DNA of 64,000 nucleotides from contig NZ_JAOTID010000008.1 in the NCBI RefSeq assembly GCF_026163695.1, positions 150,086 to 214,085 on the forward strand. Reading direction: 5' to 3'. This document shows positions 18,024 to 28,180 of the stretch, in pieces. A program made the position numbers and the translations under genes. This DNA is from Shumkonia mesophila (GTDB lineage Bacteria; Pseudomonadota; Alphaproteobacteria; Rhodospirillales; Shumkoniaceae). Position 1 is the first letter of the stretch. Each line of letters starts with the position of its first letter. The notes below the pieces were generated by a model. That model worked only from the letters and a program-made list of their open reading frames with translations. It made no database searches and was not told the origin of the DNA.

Positions 18024-19397
18024 GTGCACGTTTCCGCCGACCTCATCTCGCTGGCCGCCGTCATCCTGGTCGCCCTGGTCTGCGGCCTGGTGCTGACCCG
18101 GCTGCGCCAGCCGGCGCTGGTCGGCTATCTGTTGTCGGGAATCGTGCTCGGCCCGTCGGGGTTCGGCCTGGTCGAGATCCGCGACGCCATCGGCTTCCTG
18201 GCCGACTTGGGCGTGCTGCTGCTGCTGTTTCTGGTTGGCATGGAACTGAGCCTGCGCAGCTTCCGCGCCATCTGGGGCGTCGCACTGGCCGCCGCCGCGC
18301 TGCAGATCCTTTGCGCCACCGCCGTCATGGGCCTCTTCGCGGCGGCCCTGGGATTCCCGCTGGCGGTGGCCGTGCTGATGGGCTTCGTGGTTGCCGTCAG
18401 CAGCACCGCGGTGGCCGTCAAGATGCTGGAACAGCTCAACATCCTGCGCACCCAGGTCGGCCAGATCACGGTCGGCATCCTCATCGCGCAGGACCTGGCG
18501 ATCGTGCCGATGATGCTGATCCTGGGCCTGTTCGCCGGCACCGGCGACATCGCGCTCGGCCTTGGCAAGATCGCGCTCTCCCTCTTCCTGCTGGCGGCGT
18601 TGGTCTGGTACCTGAGCCGCCGGGAGCGGGTGCGCCTGCCGCTTGCCGGCGTGCTGGTCGCCTCGCCCGAGTTGAGGCCGTTGTACGGCCTGACGCTCTG
18701 CTTCGGGGCGGCGACGCTGACCGGCCTGATCGGCCTGTCGGCGGCCTACGGAGCCTTCCTGGCCGGCCTGGTGGTCGGCAACAGCACGGCGCGCAACATC
18801 CTTCTGCGCAGCGTACGCTCGATCCAGGACATCCTGATCATGGTCTTTTTCCTGTCGATCGGGCTGCTCATCGATCTCGACTACGTATGGGCCAACATCG
18901 GCACCGTGCTGCTTATCCTGTTCATCATCACCGTCGTCAAGACCGGCTTCAACATCGGCGTCCTCATCCTGCTGCGCGAACCCTGGCAGCACGCCTTCAT
19001 CGCCGGCGTCCTGCTGGCCCAGATCGGCGAATTCTCGTTCCTGCTGGGCGGCATCGGACGCGACAGCGGGCTGATCGACGCCGCCGGTTTTCAGCTGATC
19101 GTCACCATCACGGCCTTCACCCTCATCGTCACGCCGTTATGGCTGGCGACGGCCAGGCGGCTGTTGCGCATCGCCGTCGCCGGCGCCGTCACCATCGAGG
19201 AAATGACGGCGCGCCTGCGAGCCGGCGGCATCAAGGCCATGTGGTCGGCCTGCAAGGCCCGGCCGGTGCCCTCGCCCCTGGCATCGCGCGTCTTCGGGCG
19301 CCCGCACCGCCGCTCGGTGCGCGCCCCCCGCGAGCCGGCCGCCGAAGCGCCCTTGTCCGCCGCCGAGCCGGCGGTCGATCCGCCGCTGGCGGAATGA
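18024..19397 (+). CDS. Kef-type cation:proton antiporter (CPA2), no RCK domain
   Basis: 457 residues from a GTG with GGGAG ten bases upstream; upstream in-frame codons give non-conserved residues. About 12 membrane helices are present, starting LISLAAVILVALVCGLVLTR and containing LLFLVGMELSLRSF, AVSSTAVAVKMLEQL and AQIGEFSFLLGGIGRDSGL, typical CPA2 motifs. The protein ends in a basic and proline/alanine-rich tail of about 60 residues, with no TrkA-N nucleotide-binding domain, unlike KefB/KefC. It presumably exchanges K+ or Na+ for H+ at the inner membrane. The TerC gene follows after 40 bases. Confidence 0.88.
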   Translation: MHVSADLISLAAVILVALVCGLVLTRLRQPALVGYLLSGIVLGPSGFGLVEIRDAIGFLADLGVLLLLFLVGMELSLRSFRAIWGVALAAAALQILCATAVMGLFAAALGFPLAVAVLMGFVVAVSSTAVAVKMLEQLNILRTQVGQITVGILIAQDLAIVPMMLILGLFAGTGDIALGLGKIALSLFLLAALVWYLSRRERVRLPLAGVLVASPELRPLYGLTLCFGAATLTGLIGLSAAYGAFLAGLVVGNSTARNILLRSVRSIQDILIMVFFLSIGLLIDLDYVWANIGTVLLILFIITVVKTGFNIGVLILLREPWQHAFIAGVLLAQIGEFSFLLGGIGRDSGLIDAAGFQLIVTITAFTLIVTPLWLATARRLLRIAVAGAVTIEEMTARLRAGGIKAMWSACKARPVPSPLASRVFGRPHRRSVRAPREPAAEAPLSAAEPAVDPPLAE

Positions 19398-19437
19398 CCT
19401 CCTGCCGCGCGCCTAACGAACTCCAACCCCCACACCT

Positions 19438-20181
19438 ATGGACACACTCATGCTCGATTGGATCTTCGACGTCGACATCTGGGCCAGCCTGCTGACCCTG
19501 ACCGCGCTGGAAATCGTGCTCGGCATCGACAATGTCATTTTCATCTCGGTGGTCACCGCACGCCTGCCGGTCGAGCGGCAGAAGACCGCCCAACGGCTGG
19601 GCCTGGCGCTGGCCCTGTTCGGCCGAGTGGTCCTGCTGGCCAGCCTGGTATGGATCATCGGCCTGACCCAGCCGCTGTTCGTGGTCGGCGATTTCGCCGT
19701 TTCCTGGCGCGACATCATCCTTATCGCCGGCGGCCTGTTCCTGCTGGCCAAGGGCACCATGGAGATCCACGATACCGTCGAAGGCAGCGGCCACGAGGGC
19801 CCGGCGAAAAAGCCCCAGAGCTACGCCGCCGCCATCGGCCAGATCCTGGTCCTGGACATCGTGTTTTCCATCGATTCGGTAATCACCGCGGTGGGCATGA
19901 GCGACCACCTGCCGGTGATGATCGCCGCCGTCGTCATCGCCATCCTGGTCATGCTGCTGGCGGCCGGCCCGGTCAGCACCTTCATTCAGCACCACCCGAC
20001 GTCCAAGATGCTGGCCCTAAGCTTCCTGCTGCTGGTCGGCATGGCGCTGGTCGCCGACGGCCTGCACTATCACGTGCCGCGCGGCTATCTATACTTCGCC
20101 ATTGCCTTCTCGGCCGGCGTCGAGGCGCTCAATCTTTGGTCGAGCAACCGACGCAAGAAGCCGTCGCAGACGGAAAGCTAA
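19438..20181 (+). CDS. TerC-family integral membrane protein
   Basis: 247 residues with about seven membrane helices. The conserved acidic motifs of the family are present: TALEIVLGIDNVIFISVV near residue 21 and LDIVFSIDSVITAVGM near residue 140, whose Asp/Glu residues are thought to bind metal. Homologues are linked to tellurite resistance and Mn2+ export, including metalation of exported enzymes. The start has no strong ribosome-binding site; ATG at 19450 is an alternative. It probably shares a transcript with the antiporter, suggesting an ion-homeostasis pair. Confidence 0.88.
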   Translation: MDTLMLDWIFDVDIWASLLTLTALEIVLGIDNVIFISVVTARLPVERQKTAQRLGLALALFGRVVLLASLVWIIGLTQPLFVVGDFAVSWRDIILIAGGLFLLAKGTMEIHDTVEGSGHEGPAKKPQSYAAAIGQILVLDIVFSIDSVITAVGMSDHLPVMIAAVVIAILVMLLAAGPVSTFIQHHPTSKMLALSFLLLVGMALVADGLHYHVPRGYLYFAIAFSAGVEALNLWSSNRRKKPSQTES

Positions 20182-20271
20182 GTCGGTGGCCCCAAAACGG
20201 CAGCGGGGGAGCCGACTCCCAAGCGTCAGCTCCCCCGCCCCCGAAAACTATCGGTCGCTATGGTGTGTGGT

Positions 20272-21525
<1,254 letters not shown>

Positions 21526-21887
21526 TAAGGGTTCATTCCTTATGCGCCGGGGCAGCGCGCCCATCGCGGGTACGCAGACGCCTCCTGGCGCGTTGGCCGA
21601 TTTTCCACGCGCACTTGGAAAACGGAAATTTTCGGAAATTGTCTTGAGACTGGGGTATCCCGGTTGCCGGGAGCCCTTTACGCGATCGCAAGCAATTGCA
21701 GGGCTGTAAATGCGCCCGCCGATCCCGGAAGTCAAGGAATACCGCGAAATAAAATTTCAGAGCCGTGATTTGGCCGCCCAAATGGTCACGCCCTAGTGTT
21801 CGCCGGAAACGTTGAAATTCGCGGAACATATGCCCAGTTGGTTGAGTTCTCCCACGGCCCCGTCACCATCGCGAAGGAAAGGGACAG
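21526..21887. other. 362-base intergenic region between helicase and egtB
   Basis: It holds the promoters of two divergent genes. The helicase side (about 21590-21640) has an AT-rich leader, GGAAAATTTCC-like, that could form a long 5' UTR as is common for cold-shock helicases. I see no gene, repeat or clear terminator. Confidence 0.4.
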
Positions 21888-23153
21888 ATGCCCAAACCAG
21901 AAGCGAAGAGACATCCCGAGAGAACCGGCCTCGCCGCCCGCTACCAGGATGTCCGCCGCGCCAGCGAGCGGCTGGTCGCGCCCTTGAGCCCCGAAGACGC
22001 CGCCGTCCAGTCAATGCCCGACGCCAGCCCGGCCAAGTGGCATCTGGCCCACATCACCTGGTTCTTCGAAGTCATGGTGCTGGCCCGTTGGGCGCCAGGC
22101 TACCGCCCCTATCGGCCGGAATGGCATTACCTTTTCAATTCCTATTACGAGGCGTTGGGTGAGCGCCATCCGAGGCCCGAACGCGGCATGCTGACCCGTC
22201 CCTCGCTCGACGAGGTCAAGGAATACCGGCGCTTCGTCGATGCCGCCATGCTCGATCTGCTGAACGGCCCTGTCGATGCCGAGCTTGAAGACCTGGTCGT
22301 GATCGGCCTCAATCACGAACAGCAGCATCAGGAGCTCATCCTCACCGATATCCTCGATCTTTTGTCGCGCAACCCGCTGCGGCCGGCCTATGTGGCGCCG
22401 GTGCCCCACCTCGCCGGCGCCGCCGGTGGGAACGCCGGGTGGATCGAACATCCCGGTGGGCGCGTCGAGATCGGCCATGCCGGTCCCGGCTTCGCCTTCG
22501 ACAACGAGGGGTCGCGCTTCGAAACGCTGCTCCGGCCTTTCCGCGTCGCCGACCGCCCGGTGACCAACGGCGAATGGATAGCCTTCATGGCCGACGGCGC
22601 CTACCTTCGGCCCGAACTGTGGCTGGCCGACGGCTGGGCGACGGTGAAAATCCGCGGCTGGCGGGCGCCCCGCTATTGGCGGGAAGACGACGACGGATGG
22701 GCGTGCCTGACCCTGCACGGGCCGATCACCCCCGATCCGGCGGCGCCCGTCTGCCACGTCAGCTACTACGAGGCCGACGCCTACGCCCGCTGGGCCAGCA
22801 GGCGGCTGCCCACCGAGGCGGAATGGGAAACGCTGGCGGCGAAGCATGACCCCGCCGCCGGCCAGTTCGTCGAGGACGGGCGGCTGGTGCCGGCCCCGGC
22901 TGGCGACGGCGGGCCCGGCTTCTTCGGCGGAGTCTGGGAATGGACGGCATCGCCCTACAGCCCGTATCCCGGCTTCAAGCCGGCCATCGGGGCGCTCGGC
23001 GAATACAACGGCAAGTTCATGTGCAGCCAGATGGTGCTGAGAGGCGGCTCCTGCGTCACCCCGCGCGGCCATGTGCGCGCCACCTACCGCAACTTCTTCT
23101 ATCCGCACCAGCGCTGGCAGTTCATGGGTCTCCGGCTGGCGGAGGACGGCTGA
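21888..23153 (+). CDS. egtB: Ergothioneine biosynthesis protein EgtB (sulfoxide synthase)
   Basis: 421 residues. EgtB is a non-haem iron enzyme that uses O2 to couple trimethylhistidine (hercynine) with gamma-glutamylcysteine or cysteine. The N-terminal DinB-like domain supplies the Fe ligands: His in KWHLAHITWFFE (about residue 51) and the two His of HEQQHQE (about 141-145). The C-terminal formylglycine-enzyme-like domain shows PTEAEWETLAAK, VWEWTASPYSPYPGF and RGGSCVTPRGHVRATYRNFF. The stop codon overlaps the egtD start (TGATG). EgtA, EgtC and EgtE homologues are not in the window, as in many proteobacteria. Confidence 0.95.
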   Translation: MPKPEAKRHPERTGLAARYQDVRRASERLVAPLSPEDAAVQSMPDASPAKWHLAHITWFFEVMVLARWAPGYRPYRPEWHYLFNSYYEALGERHPRPERGMLTRPSLDEVKEYRRFVDAAMLDLLNGPVDAELEDLVVIGLNHEQQHQELILTDILDLLSRNPLRPAYVAPVPHLAGAAGGNAGWIEHPGGRVEIGHAGPGFAFDNEGSRFETLLRPFRVADRPVTNGEWIAFMADGAYLRPELWLADGWATVKIRGWRAPRYWREDDDGWACLTLHGPITPDPAAPVCHVSYYEADAYARWASRRLPTEAEWETLAAKHDPAAGQFVEDGRLVPAPAGDGGPGFFGGVWEWTASPYSPYPGFKPAIGALGEYNGKFMCSQMVLRGGSCVTPRGHVRATYRNFFYPHQRWQFMGLRLAEDG

Positions 23154-24127
23154 TGTTCGACGCCACGCCGGAAGGCCAAGTCGACGCGGGCCGGCTTCGC
23201 CCCCCTCCGCAACCGCCGTCCGGCATGCGCGACGAGGTGCTGGCCGGGCTGCTGGCGACCCCCAAGACCCTGTCGCCGAAGTACTTCTACGACGAGCGCG
23301 GCTCGCGCCTGTTCGAACGCATCTGCCGGCTGCCGGAATACTATCCGACCGTCACCGAGACGGGGATCTTAAGCGACTGTCGCGCCGAGATCGCCGAGAC
23401 GCTGGGGCGGCGGGCGGCCATCGTGGAGTACGGCAGCGGCTCCAGCGAAAAGATCCGCATCCTGCTCGACGCGCTCGCCGACCCGGCCGCCTACGTCCCG
23501 GTCGATATCTCGCGTCGCCACCTCGAGCAGTCAGCGGCACGTCTGGCCAGGGCCTATCCCGGCCTGCCCATTTATCCGCTGGCCGCCGATTTCACGCAGG
23601 CCTTCAGCCTGCCCGACCTGCCGGGACGGCCGGTCGGCTTTTTCCCCGGCTCGACCATCGGCAATTTCACCCCCCGACAGGCGGCGGCCTTCCTGAAAAC
23701 GGCGGGCAGGACGCTGGGGCCGGGCTCGACCTTCGTAGTCGGCTTCGACCTCATCAAGGACCACGCGGTGCTGGAGAGAGCCTACAACGATTCCCAAGGG
23801 GTGACGGCGGCCTTCAATCTCAACGCGCTCACCCACCTCAACCGCGAGCTGGGCTGCGATTTCCCGCTCGACGCCTTCGCCCATTGCGCCTGGTTCAATC
23901 CGAAGGAAAGCCGCATCGAGATGCACTTGAAGGCCCGTCGTCCCCTGACGGTCAGAATCGCCGGGGCGGCCGTCCGCTTTCGCGAGGGCGAAACCATCCA
24001 TACCGAAAACAGCTACAAGTACACGCCGGCCCGCTTCAGGGCGCTGGCAGCCGGCGCCGGCTGGACCGTGCGCCGCCTGTGGACCGACGGCCGCCCGTGG
24101 TTCGCGGTGGCCGCGCTGTCGCGCTAG
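23153..24127 (+). CDS. egtD: L-histidine N-alpha-methyltransferase EgtD
   Basis: 324 residues, normal for EgtD. It trimethylates histidine with three S-adenosylmethionine to make hercynine, the substrate of EgtB. The N-terminus has LLATPKTLSPKYFYDERGSR, the SAM-binding loop is AIVEYGSGSSEKIRILLDAL (about residues 88-107), and FFPGSTIGNFTPRQAAAFL and HTENSYKYTPARF belong to the substrate-binding lid. ATG overlaps the egtB stop, so the two are translationally coupled. Product: the thiol antioxidant ergothioneine pathway. Confidence 0.95.
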   Translation: MFDATPEGQVDAGRLRPPPQPPSGMRDEVLAGLLATPKTLSPKYFYDERGSRLFERICRLPEYYPTVTETGILSDCRAEIAETLGRRAAIVEYGSGSSEKIRILLDALADPAAYVPVDISRRHLEQSAARLARAYPGLPIYPLAADFTQAFSLPDLPGRPVGFFPGSTIGNFTPRQAAAFLKTAGRTLGPGSTFVVGFDLIKDHAVLERAYNDSQGVTAAFNLNALTHLNRELGCDFPLDAFAHCAWFNPKESRIEMHLKARRPLTVRIAGAAVRFREGETIHTENSYKYTPARFRALAAGAGWTVRRLWTDGRPWFAVAALSR

Positions 24128-24197
24128 AGGTGGCGGCGCTGCGGTGGCGACCGGGCGCCTAGTCCTAAACCGGGCTGCGTGGTAGCGTGAAAAGGCA

Positions 24198-25628
24198 ATG
24201 CACTGTTACCCGCCAGAGGCCAACCAACAAATGATCCCCGACGCCACCTACCCGCTTAGCGACGGCGTGAAAATCGTTGCCCCGGATTCCCCGCACCTGA
24301 TCACACCGTATGTCTTGCGCGAGCAACAGGACTGGTTCGAGGACGAGATTAAGTTCCTGCGGCGCGTCATCGAGCCAGGTTGGCAAGCCATCGACATCGG
24401 CGCCAATCACGGGGTCTATACGCTGGTCATCGCCAATCTGGCGGGGCCGGCCGGCCACGTGTGGGCGTTCGAGCCGGCATCCAGCACCGCCCGACTGCTG
24501 GCCGCAGGCGTCACCGTCAACGGCTTTTCCAATGTCACCCTTGAACAAAGCGCCGTCTCCGACTTCTCTGGAACCGCCGAACTGTCGCTCAGCGACAATT
24601 CCGAGTTGAACAAACTGGCGGACGGCGCGGCGCCGGACGGCGCCGTTGAAACGGTTTCCGTCGTCACTCTTGACCAATCCAGATTGCAGCACGGCTGGCG
24701 GGGCATCGACTTCATCAAGCTCGACGCCGAGGGCCAGGAAATGAATGTGCTTCGGGGCGGCCGCGATTTCCTGGCGTCTGAATCCCCCTTGATCCAGTAC
24801 GAAATCAAGGACGGGCACGGCTGGCACCTGGACTTGGCCAAGGAGTTTCTGGCGCTGGGCTACCATTCATACCGGCTTGTCCCGGGTTTGGATGCCTTGG
24901 TTCCTGTCGTCAGCGGTGAGCAGCCCGACAGCTATTTGTTGAACCTCTTTTGCTGCAAGCCCGACCGCGCCGCCCAACTCGCCGCTCGCGGCTTGCTGGT
25001 CGACAGCGCCGAGATCGCCATGGACCCTGCCGCCGCGACCGGCGCCGACTGGCGCTCGATGCTCACCCGACACCCCTATGGTGCGATTCTCAGCGCCAAG
25101 TGGGATCGCTTTCCCATTGTCGGCCGATGCGCCGACGTCATCGCATCGCTGGCGTTATACGTCCTTGCGCAGGACAGCTCGTTGCCGATGGCGGTTCGCC
25201 TTGCCGCCCTGAAGACGGCCTTCGAGAATTTCCAGCGCTATGCCGCCGAGCCGACGGCATTTCTCCGCGCCAGCAGCTTGGCCCGCATCGCCAGGGAGTA
25301 CGGTGCCAGGGACGTTGCCATCACGTCGCTCCGGCAGCTCTGCGCCGCCATTTTCGAACGGCGCCAGGTCGATCCGGCCGAACCGTTTCTGGCGCCGGGA
25401 AGGCGCTCCGAGGCGTGGCCCATCCCGGACCCCAAAAGGTCCGGAGACTGGCTGGCAACCGCAGCTCTTGAGGAACTGGAGTTGAATGAGTTCTATTCGT
25501 CCTACTACTCGGGAAAGTCCCGGATTGGACGCCTGGAAATCATCTGCAATTCCGGGTTCGCCGACGACGAAATGAAACGCCGGCGCGACCTCGTTTATCA
25601 GCGGTTCGGCATCCAGCCCGCCACGTAG
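24198..25628 (+). CDS. FkbM-family methyltransferase with long C-terminal extension
   Basis: 476 residues from the ATG at 24198; ATG at 24231 is an alternative. Residues about 60-100 carry the FkbM SAM-binding motif (AIDIGANHGVYTLVIANLAG, VWAFEPAS), and IDFIKLDAEGQEMNVLRGG near 170-188 is the family's second signature. FkbM enzymes O-methylate sugars or natural products. The C-terminal ~240 residues are not part of the domain; I see alpha-helical, Ala/Leu-rich sequence resembling extensions of glycan-modifying proteins, with no recognised family. No glycosyltransferase genes lie nearby, so the substrate is unknown. Confidence 0.8.
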   Translation: MHCYPPEANQQMIPDATYPLSDGVKIVAPDSPHLITPYVLREQQDWFEDEIKFLRRVIEPGWQAIDIGANHGVYTLVIANLAGPAGHVWAFEPASSTARLLAAGVTVNGFSNVTLEQSAVSDFSGTAELSLSDNSELNKLADGAAPDGAVETVSVVTLDQSRLQHGWRGIDFIKLDAEGQEMNVLRGGRDFLASESPLIQYEIKDGHGWHLDLAKEFLALGYHSYRLVPGLDALVPVVSGEQPDSYLLNLFCCKPDRAAQLAARGLLVDSAEIAMDPAAATGADWRSMLTRHPYGAILSAKWDRFPIVGRCADVIASLALYVLAQDSSLPMAVRLAALKTAFENFQRYAAEPTAFLRASSLARIAREYGARDVAITSLRQLCAAIFERRQVDPAEPFLAPGRRSEAWPIPDPKRSGDWLATAALEELELNEFYSSYYSGKSRIGRLEIICNSGFADDEMKRRRDLVYQRFGIQPAT

Positions 25629-25643
25629 AACGCCGACAGCGCG

Positions 25644-26699
25644 TCAGGCGCTCTCGCGCCTGAGCAGGGTAAAGCCGACGTCGACGCGGGTTTCGGCGAC
25701 CGCCTGGCCGGCCAGCCGGGCCACCAGCATCTCGGCGGCCCTTCGGCCGATCTCGTGGCGCGGCGTCAGGATGGTGGTGAGGCGCGGCATCACTTCGCCT
25801 GAGAATTCCAGGCCGTTGAACCCGGCGATCGCCAGCGACCCCGGCACCGCGATGCCGCGGCGCTGACATTCCAGCAGGCCGCCCACCGCCATGTCGTCGT
25901 TGGCGAAGAAGACGGCATCGATGTCGGGGGCCTCGCCCAAAAGCTGCGACACCGCGTCGCCGCCGGCCCGTACGGCCGACGGCCGATCGAGCGACAGCGC
26001 CGGCCCGCCTTCCTGCCCGGCGGCGGCGAGCGCGGTACGCAACCCCTCCAGCCGCTTGGCGGCGCGCACATCGCGCTCCATCTGCGGGCCGACGAAGGCG
26101 ATGCGCCGATAGCCTTGGCCGATCAGATACTCGCCCATCGCCCGACCGGCGGCGACATGCGACAGCCCGACGTTCATGTCGATGGGGGCCTCGCCCCACT
26201 CGACGATCTCGACCACCGGGATACCGGCGGCAGCCAGCATGCGGCGCGTCCGCTCGCTGTGCTCCAGTCCGGTGATGATGACGCCGTCGGGCGACCAGCT
26301 GAGAAAGGTCGAGACCAAAGCCTCCTCGGCGGCCAGCGAATACTGCGTGTTGCCGAGGAGGATCTGCAGGTCGTGGCGCTGGAGCACGCTCGATATCCCC
26401 TCGACGATGTCGGGGAAGACGGCGTTGGAGAGCGACGGGATGATCACCGGCACCGTACGGGTGCGCGACGACGCCAAGCCGCCGGCCAGCCGGTTGGGCA
26501 CGTAGCCCAGGTCGGCCACCGCCTGCTCGATGCGCTCGCGCAACTTCGCCGACACGCTGTCGGGCGCCCGGAGTGCGCGCGACACCGTCATCGTGCCGAC
26601 GCCGGCGCGCTCGGCCACGTCCTTGACCGTCACCCGGTTCTTGCGGTTGCGACTGCGGTTGCGCCCGGTCCGCGGCCGGACGGCCTCGTCCCTCGTCAT
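25644..26699 (-). CDS. LacI/GntR-type transcriptional repressor
   Basis: 351 residues from the ATG at 26699. The N-terminal basic stretch is followed by the LacI HTH and hinge helix (VTVKDVAERAGVGTMTVSRA, GYVPNRLAGGLASSRTRTV) at about residues 24-80. A periplasmic-binding-protein-like effector domain follows (FPDIVEGISSVLQRHDLQIL, AVFFANDDMAVGGLLECQRR, LTTILTPRHEIGRRAAEML). It is of the gluconate-repressor subtype that reads TA-GCGCTA-like palindromes, two of which lie in the region between it and the divergent LarA-like gene. It therefore probably represses itself and that gene. The effector is likely the substrate of the racemase-like enzyme (inference). Confidence 0.92.
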   Translation of the reverse strand: MTRDEAVRPRTGRNRSRNRKNRVTVKDVAERAGVGTMTVSRALRAPDSVSAKLRERIEQAVADLGYVPNRLAGGLASSRTRTVPVIIPSLSNAVFPDIVEGISSVLQRHDLQILLGNTQYSLAAEEALVSTFLSWSPDGVIITGLEHSERTRRMLAAAGIPVVEIVEWGEAPIDMNVGLSHVAAGRAMGEYLIGQGYRRIAFVGPQMERDVRAAKRLEGLRTALAAAGQEGGPALSLDRPSAVRAGGDAVSQLLGEAPDIDAVFFANDDMAVGGLLECQRRGIAVPGSLAIAGFNGLEFSGEVMPRLTTILTPRHEIGRRAAEMLVARLAGQAVAETRVDVGFTLLRRESA

Positions 26700-26726
26700 C
26701 GTCCCCCTCACCTTCGCCGACCTTAT

Positions 26727-26738
26727 GATAGCGTTACC
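26727..26738. promoter_or_regulatory. LacI-type operator, imperfect copy (regulator side)
   Basis: GATAGCGTTACC, differing at two positions from GGTAGCGCTACC 86 bases away. It lies 28 bases upstream of the LacI-type start codon, consistent with autorepression. Confidence 0.65.
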
Positions 26739-26811
26739 GGAAAGTCCGCACCAGACGGTGCCGAGCAGCGTTGGCTCGAACGAACACGCCATGCTAGGGT
26801 GACAGCCTTGA

Positions 26812-26825
26812 CGGTAGCGCTACCG
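26812..26825. promoter_or_regulatory. LacI-type operator, perfect palindrome (LarA-like side)
   Basis: CGGTAGCGCTACCG is a perfect 14-base palindrome with the central GCGC typical of LacI-family half-sites. It lies 18 bases upstream of the LarA-like ATG, overlapping the transcription or initiation region. The centre-to-centre distance to the second copy is 86 bases, about eight helical turns, which allows looping. Confidence 0.75.
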
Positions 26826-26842
26826 GCGGAAGGCGTTCGGCT

Positions 26843-28111
26843 ATGGCCAAGGTCACCATCCCCTTCGACGGCAAGCCCCTCTCCTTCGAGGTCCCCGATG
26901 CCAATCTGATCGAGGTGCTGAGCCCACGCGAAAGCCTGGCCGTCGCCGACATCGACGGCGAGATCGCCCGCGCGCTCGCCGCCCCCATCGGCCAGCCGCC
27001 GCTGGAAGCCTGGGTGAAACCGACCGACACGGTCTTGCTGGTCACCGACGACGTCACCCGGCTGACGCCGGCCGATCGCATCATCCCGCCGATCCTCGAT
27101 CACCTCAACGCCGCCGGAGTGGCGGACGGCAAGATCACCTGCATGATCGCCTTGGGCACCCACCGCTACATGACCGAGGCGGAGCTTGGGACCAAGGTGG
27201 GCGAGGCCGTTTACCGGCGCATCCGCGTGGTCAATCACGAATGGAAGGACCCCGAACAGTTGGTCGATCTCGGCATCTCCGAGCACGGCACACCGCTGGT
27301 CGTCAACAGGGCGGCCGTCGAGGCCGACGTCATCATCGGCATTGGTGCCGTCGTGCCGCACCACATTCCCGGCTTCTCCGGGTCCTCCAAGATCATTCAG
27401 CCGGGCATCTGCGGCTTCGAAACCACCGCCGAGACCCATCTGCTGTCATGCTCGGAGCGGGATTCGCTTTTGGGGCTGGAAGACAACCCGGTGCGCCGCG
27501 ATCTCGACTCCATGGCCGACCGGGTCGGCATGAGGACCATCTTCAACGTGGTGATGAACTCGGCGGGCGGCGTGGTCGGCGCCTTCTTCGGCGAAATGCG
27601 GCCGACGTTCCGAAAGGCCGTCGCATTGGCTCGCGAGATCTATGGCATCCCCTACCACGAGACGCCAGACATCGTGATCGCCAACTCCTGCCCCTGCGAC
27701 ATCGATTTCTGGCAGTCGCATAAGGCACAATACCCGGCGCAGCGCATGGTGAAGAGAGGCGGGGTCATCATCGTCTGCACGCCAGCCCCGGAAGGCATCA
27801 GCCCGGTGCACACCGACCTTCTCGACTTCACGGCCTGGCCGGCCGAGGAGATCAAGGCGGCCTACCGCAAGGGCGTCCTCAAGGACGGCGTGGCCACCGC
27901 GCTGGCCGTCGCCTGGGCGCTGGTGCGCGAGAAGGCCACCATCATCACCTATTCGCCTGGCATCCCGGCGGAGCACAAGAAGAAACTGGGGCACATCCAC
28001 GCGCCGTCCGTGAGGCAGGCGCTGGAGCGGGCGTTCAGCTTGGCCGGGCCGCGGGCGCGCGTCACCGTGCTGACGCACGCCGCCGACATGCTGCCGATCA
28101 AAGCCTTCTAA
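26843..28111 (+). CDS. LarA-family nickel-pincer racemase/epimerase homologue
   Basis: 422 residues, LarA length. The residues known from Lactiplantibacillus plantarum lactate racemase are all visible with near-identical numbering: Arg73 (DDVTRLTP), His107 (ALGTHRYMTEAEL), His173/174 (PHHIPGF), Lys183 (SGSSKIIQPGIC), which carries the pincer cofactor, and His199 (AETHLLS), a nickel ligand. The family racemises or epimerises 2-hydroxyacids such as lactate, malate or aldonates. The larB, larC and larE genes for cofactor synthesis are not in the window. A ribosome-binding site GGAAGG precedes the ATG. A LacI repressor is divergent, pointing to a sugar-acid-like inducer; the substrate is unknown. 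Confidence 0.85.
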   Translation: MAKVTIPFDGKPLSFEVPDANLIEVLSPRESLAVADIDGEIARALAAPIGQPPLEAWVKPTDTVLLVTDDVTRLTPADRIIPPILDHLNAAGVADGKITCMIALGTHRYMTEAELGTKVGEAVYRRIRVVNHEWKDPEQLVDLGISEHGTPLVVNRAAVEADVIIGIGAVVPHHIPGFSGSSKIIQPGICGFETTAETHLLSCSERDSLLGLEDNPVRRDLDSMADRVGMRTIFNVVMNSAGGVVGAFFGEMRPTFRKAVALAREIYGIPYHETPDIVIANSCPCDIDFWQSHKAQYPAQRMVKRGGVIIVCTPAPEGISPVHTDLLDFTAWPAEEIKAAYRKGVLKDGVATALAVAWALVREKATIITYSPGIPAEHKKKLGHIHAPSVRQALERAFSLAGPRARVTVLTHAADMLPIKAF

Positions 28112-28180
28112 GGGCGCCGGGCGCTGCCGGATTCAATAAGAAACCTCATGCTTGGCCTGTCGACGCATGGAATGCCGGCC

